NCBI GenBank assembly: GCA_003254905.1
Contig: QANU01095819.1
Location: 1,891,328-1,955,327 of the forward strand
DNA: 64,000 nucleotides
Direction of reading: 5' to 3'
DNA from: Nissolia schottii
Taxonomy: Eukaryota > Streptophyta > Magnoliopsida > Fabales > Fabaceae
Both the position numbers and the translations under genes were made by a program. Within the stretch, counting starts at the first letter, position 1; the number at the start of each line of letters is the position of its first letter. A model generated the notes under the pieces. It was given only the letters and a program-made list of their open reading frames with translations, did not search any database and was not told where the DNA came from. Below, piece by piece: positions 61,835 through 64,000 of this stretch.

Positions 61835-64000
61835 TTAGTCTTTACTCTCAACATACTGCTCATACAAAGAATGATATTTTGTTGGGAGGAAATCCTTGAA
61901 CCTGTTGAGCACAAGATGATAAATGTTAATTTGATGAAATGTCGGAAATATGCTTCCATCACATACAAGGCATCATGCAAGGAAATGATAATTGGAAATC
62001 AAGTGAGGTAAATAGTCACTATCTTACACTTTGCAGTAAGCATGTCAAATGAATTGGCTTATGCATTAGGATCATACAGGACAAGGATGTTATAGTACTA
62101 GTAGTAAGGAAACCAAACATTGACTAATGATGAATGGTAACAAGGACAACACTTCAATGCCCGAAAGGACACTTGTACTTTAATCAAATACCTCCTAAGG
62201 AGAGGCAGCCTCTCAGGTCCAGAGAACAATCTCGAAATGCATTGCAAAACTTCACCGATCTTCATCGCTTTGGTCTTAAGTGCCTTCATATAATCCTTGA
62301 AGTCTTTATATTCCGTAGCACTAAGCTTCTCTCGAACCTGTTGGTCATGATTAAAACAAAATATCCTTACTCCAAAGCTCTCATCAATGTATTTGACAAG
62401 ACAAGGACAATGAAGGCTACAAGAATGTAATTCTGCTTCTATAGTGCTAAATATGCATAATTTTGTAGACAAAAATAACCATCGTTATGGGAAAATGGAT
62501 TCATCTGAACTAAACACATTTCGAAGAAAGAGTCCCAAATATAACTGAAATTTTGTTGTCAATCCAAGTGAAACGACATATATCAATCTCAGTTATCAAT
62601 ACTTAAATGAAATTATCTCACCTATAAAGAGGGTTATGGCTAACATGGTCCGGGCAATCACCCAGACCAAATTGGTCCTTAAATCTTAGCCGTTCAAAAC
62701 ATAAATGGATGACTAAGATTAAACCTAACAAATAATTATACAATAATATATAATAATTCTTTTTTATATTTTAATAATATTTTATTTCATTTACCAATTT
62801 TATCTTTCTCCATCCTTTTAATTTTTTAATCTTGTCCTAACCCTTCTTCAATGGCACCTCCCCCACCTTTGCCCACCTCCACCCACATTGTCGGCGCCAA
62901 CGCCGGCGCCCCCTCCACCCCCATTGCCAGAATCACCACCACCATCCTTCATCAACAACCCCCACCATCGTCTCCTTTCTCTCCCTCCAACCTCCACCAC
63001 CCCCCTCTTTCCCTCAACGCCGGTGACTCCTCCGCCTCCTAAACCACCGCTCAATGTCCTCCACCGCCCTTCGCGTTACTCTCTCCTCCCTGATTTGCTA
63101 CTTCTCTCACTGTTTTCCCAACTTTCTTCCTCTCCCCCTCCGCTCCCCCTTTCACCCCCAAGCATTCTAAACGACACTGCCCCTGGCTCCCACCTCTAGT
63201 CCCTGCCGGATCTCTCATTTGCCCCACCATATCATAGAAGCACGGTGGTGACAAAATATTCAGAATATTTAAATAATACTCCATGCCCGGGTCTTCCCTA
63301 TTAGTAGATTTTGATGAAGCAAACACCAGTATAAGGAAAGAAAAAAGAAAGAACTTAATTTCAACAACCTACGGACTTTCAGAAACTAAGTTGAAAAGAA
63401 ATGCTAAAAATATAGAGGACAAGCGAGAGGTAAAAGAATAATCCTTACGCGGAAGAAACTCCAAAAAAACATCGGGAAGATAAGGGCGAGTTCAGGCAAG
63501 GTAGATGGGCTGATTTCAAAATAAAAATAAAATTATCCTAAAACGGAGTGGCTGATAACTACAAGAATTAGCACTTTTTACACGCCTATAATTGTAAGTT
63601 GAGGGTGCATTTGGATAAGATTCTAAAAATAAGTGAATTTTATATTTTACTTAACATGTTTTAAGTAAATACTAAGACGCAAGAAAAAATTCAAGCCCAA
63701 AAGTACACTTATTAGTAAAGTACCATTGAAATTTAATTCAAACCATCTTGCAGATTTGTGCAACTAAATAACAAATAAATGGGACCTGAACTTTCTAGTT
63801 TCGCTTATGGAAGAATTATGAGAACTAATGTCAATGTTACATGTCCTTACTTTTCATGTTTCTATTCTATATTTCAATGGATACTCTAGCATATTGCCTT
63901 TAGGCATGAACTTTCTTTTGGTTCCAGTTAATGTCCCTACATCTCATGCATGTATACAGATCCATGTATCACATAATGACTTCACCTGAGCAAGGAATCC
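61835..64000 (-). CDS. RTEL1: RTEL1 helicase, last three exons only (window edge)
   Basis: On the minus strand: exon 64000-63986 (partial, ...GFLAQ), exon 62337-62192 (VREKLSATEYKDFKDYMKAL...ISRLFSGPERLPLL) and last exon 61901-61835 (RFKDFLPTKYHSLYEQYVESKD, stop). Junctions are GT-AG and in phase. These 75 residues match the C-terminal harmonin-N-like region of plant RTEL1, a Fe-S XPD-family DNA helicase that unwinds D-loops and G-quadruplexes and restrains recombination and telomere instability. The helicase domain lies beyond the window. The intron before the VREKLS exon is 1.65 kb and contains a C-rich block (about 62841-63200). Confidence 0.82.
62841..63200. other. C-rich, proline-coding-like block inside the RTEL1 intron
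   Basis: A sharp composition change from AT-rich intron to CCA/CCC/CTC-rich sequence on the plus strand, open for about 100 codons in two frames (PPPPLPTSTH, PPPPPLPESPPP). It resembles extensin-like low-complexity coding sequence or captured DNA within an unrecognised element. No terminal repeats or target duplications were found. Confidence 0.4.

Overview
This is a nuclear plant genome segment. It has many short GT-AG introns, an AT-rich intergenic background, TGGGCY and CACGTG promoter words, and Ty1/copia, Ty3/gypsy and Mutator-like (MULE) transposons. Proteins and repeats look most like a legume, probably Phaseoleae (Vigna/Phaseolus/Glycine); that placement is inference. Ns at 20032, 21129, 23118 and 24477-24528 show a draft scaffold, so the order between about 19.5 and 24.5 kb is provisional.

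Layout. 1-590: degenerate ~57-bp tandem repeat. 1150-5861 (-): 12-exon kinesin-13 (KIN-13B type). 7257-12333 (-): two-exon mitochondrial basic amino acid carrier (BAC2 type), whose intron holds a 3.07-kb MULE with 9-bp target duplications. 14023-19390: pol-truncated Ty3/gypsy element on the minus strand. 19541-29392 (-): wreck of a gene that appears to join a class III (GH18) chitinase ectodomain to a receptor-kinase tail. A copia element (22453-28621, TSD gtttg) splits it, and part of it is present twice. 33392-35466 (+): IST1-like. 36351-39054 (+): METTL22-like methyltransferase. 42065-44880 (+): DUF630/DUF632 protein (NRG2/APSR1 type). 45422-47714 (-): Rab5/RABF2 GTPase. 48834-50264 (+): LEA-2 domain membrane protein. 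51849-54571: short LTR element carrying only gag (TR-GAG type, perfect TSD). 55062-55448 (+): small unknown protein. 58279-59107: two inverted MULE-type MITEs. 59748-60515 (+): OVATE family repressor (OFP14-like). 61835-64000 (-): 3' end of RTEL1 helicase, cut by the window edge.

The host genes are ordinary single-copy housekeeping and regulatory genes: microtubule depolymerisation, arginine/ornithine transport, ESCRT/MVB sorting and Rab5 endosomal traffic, nitrate/phosphate signalling, growth repression, and telomere/recombination control. They do not form a pathway cluster. IST1-like and RABF2 both act on endosomes, but the sequence does not show that their proximity matters. Exon boundaries were read by eye from splice sites and reading-frame phase; each complete multi-exon model closes in frame.
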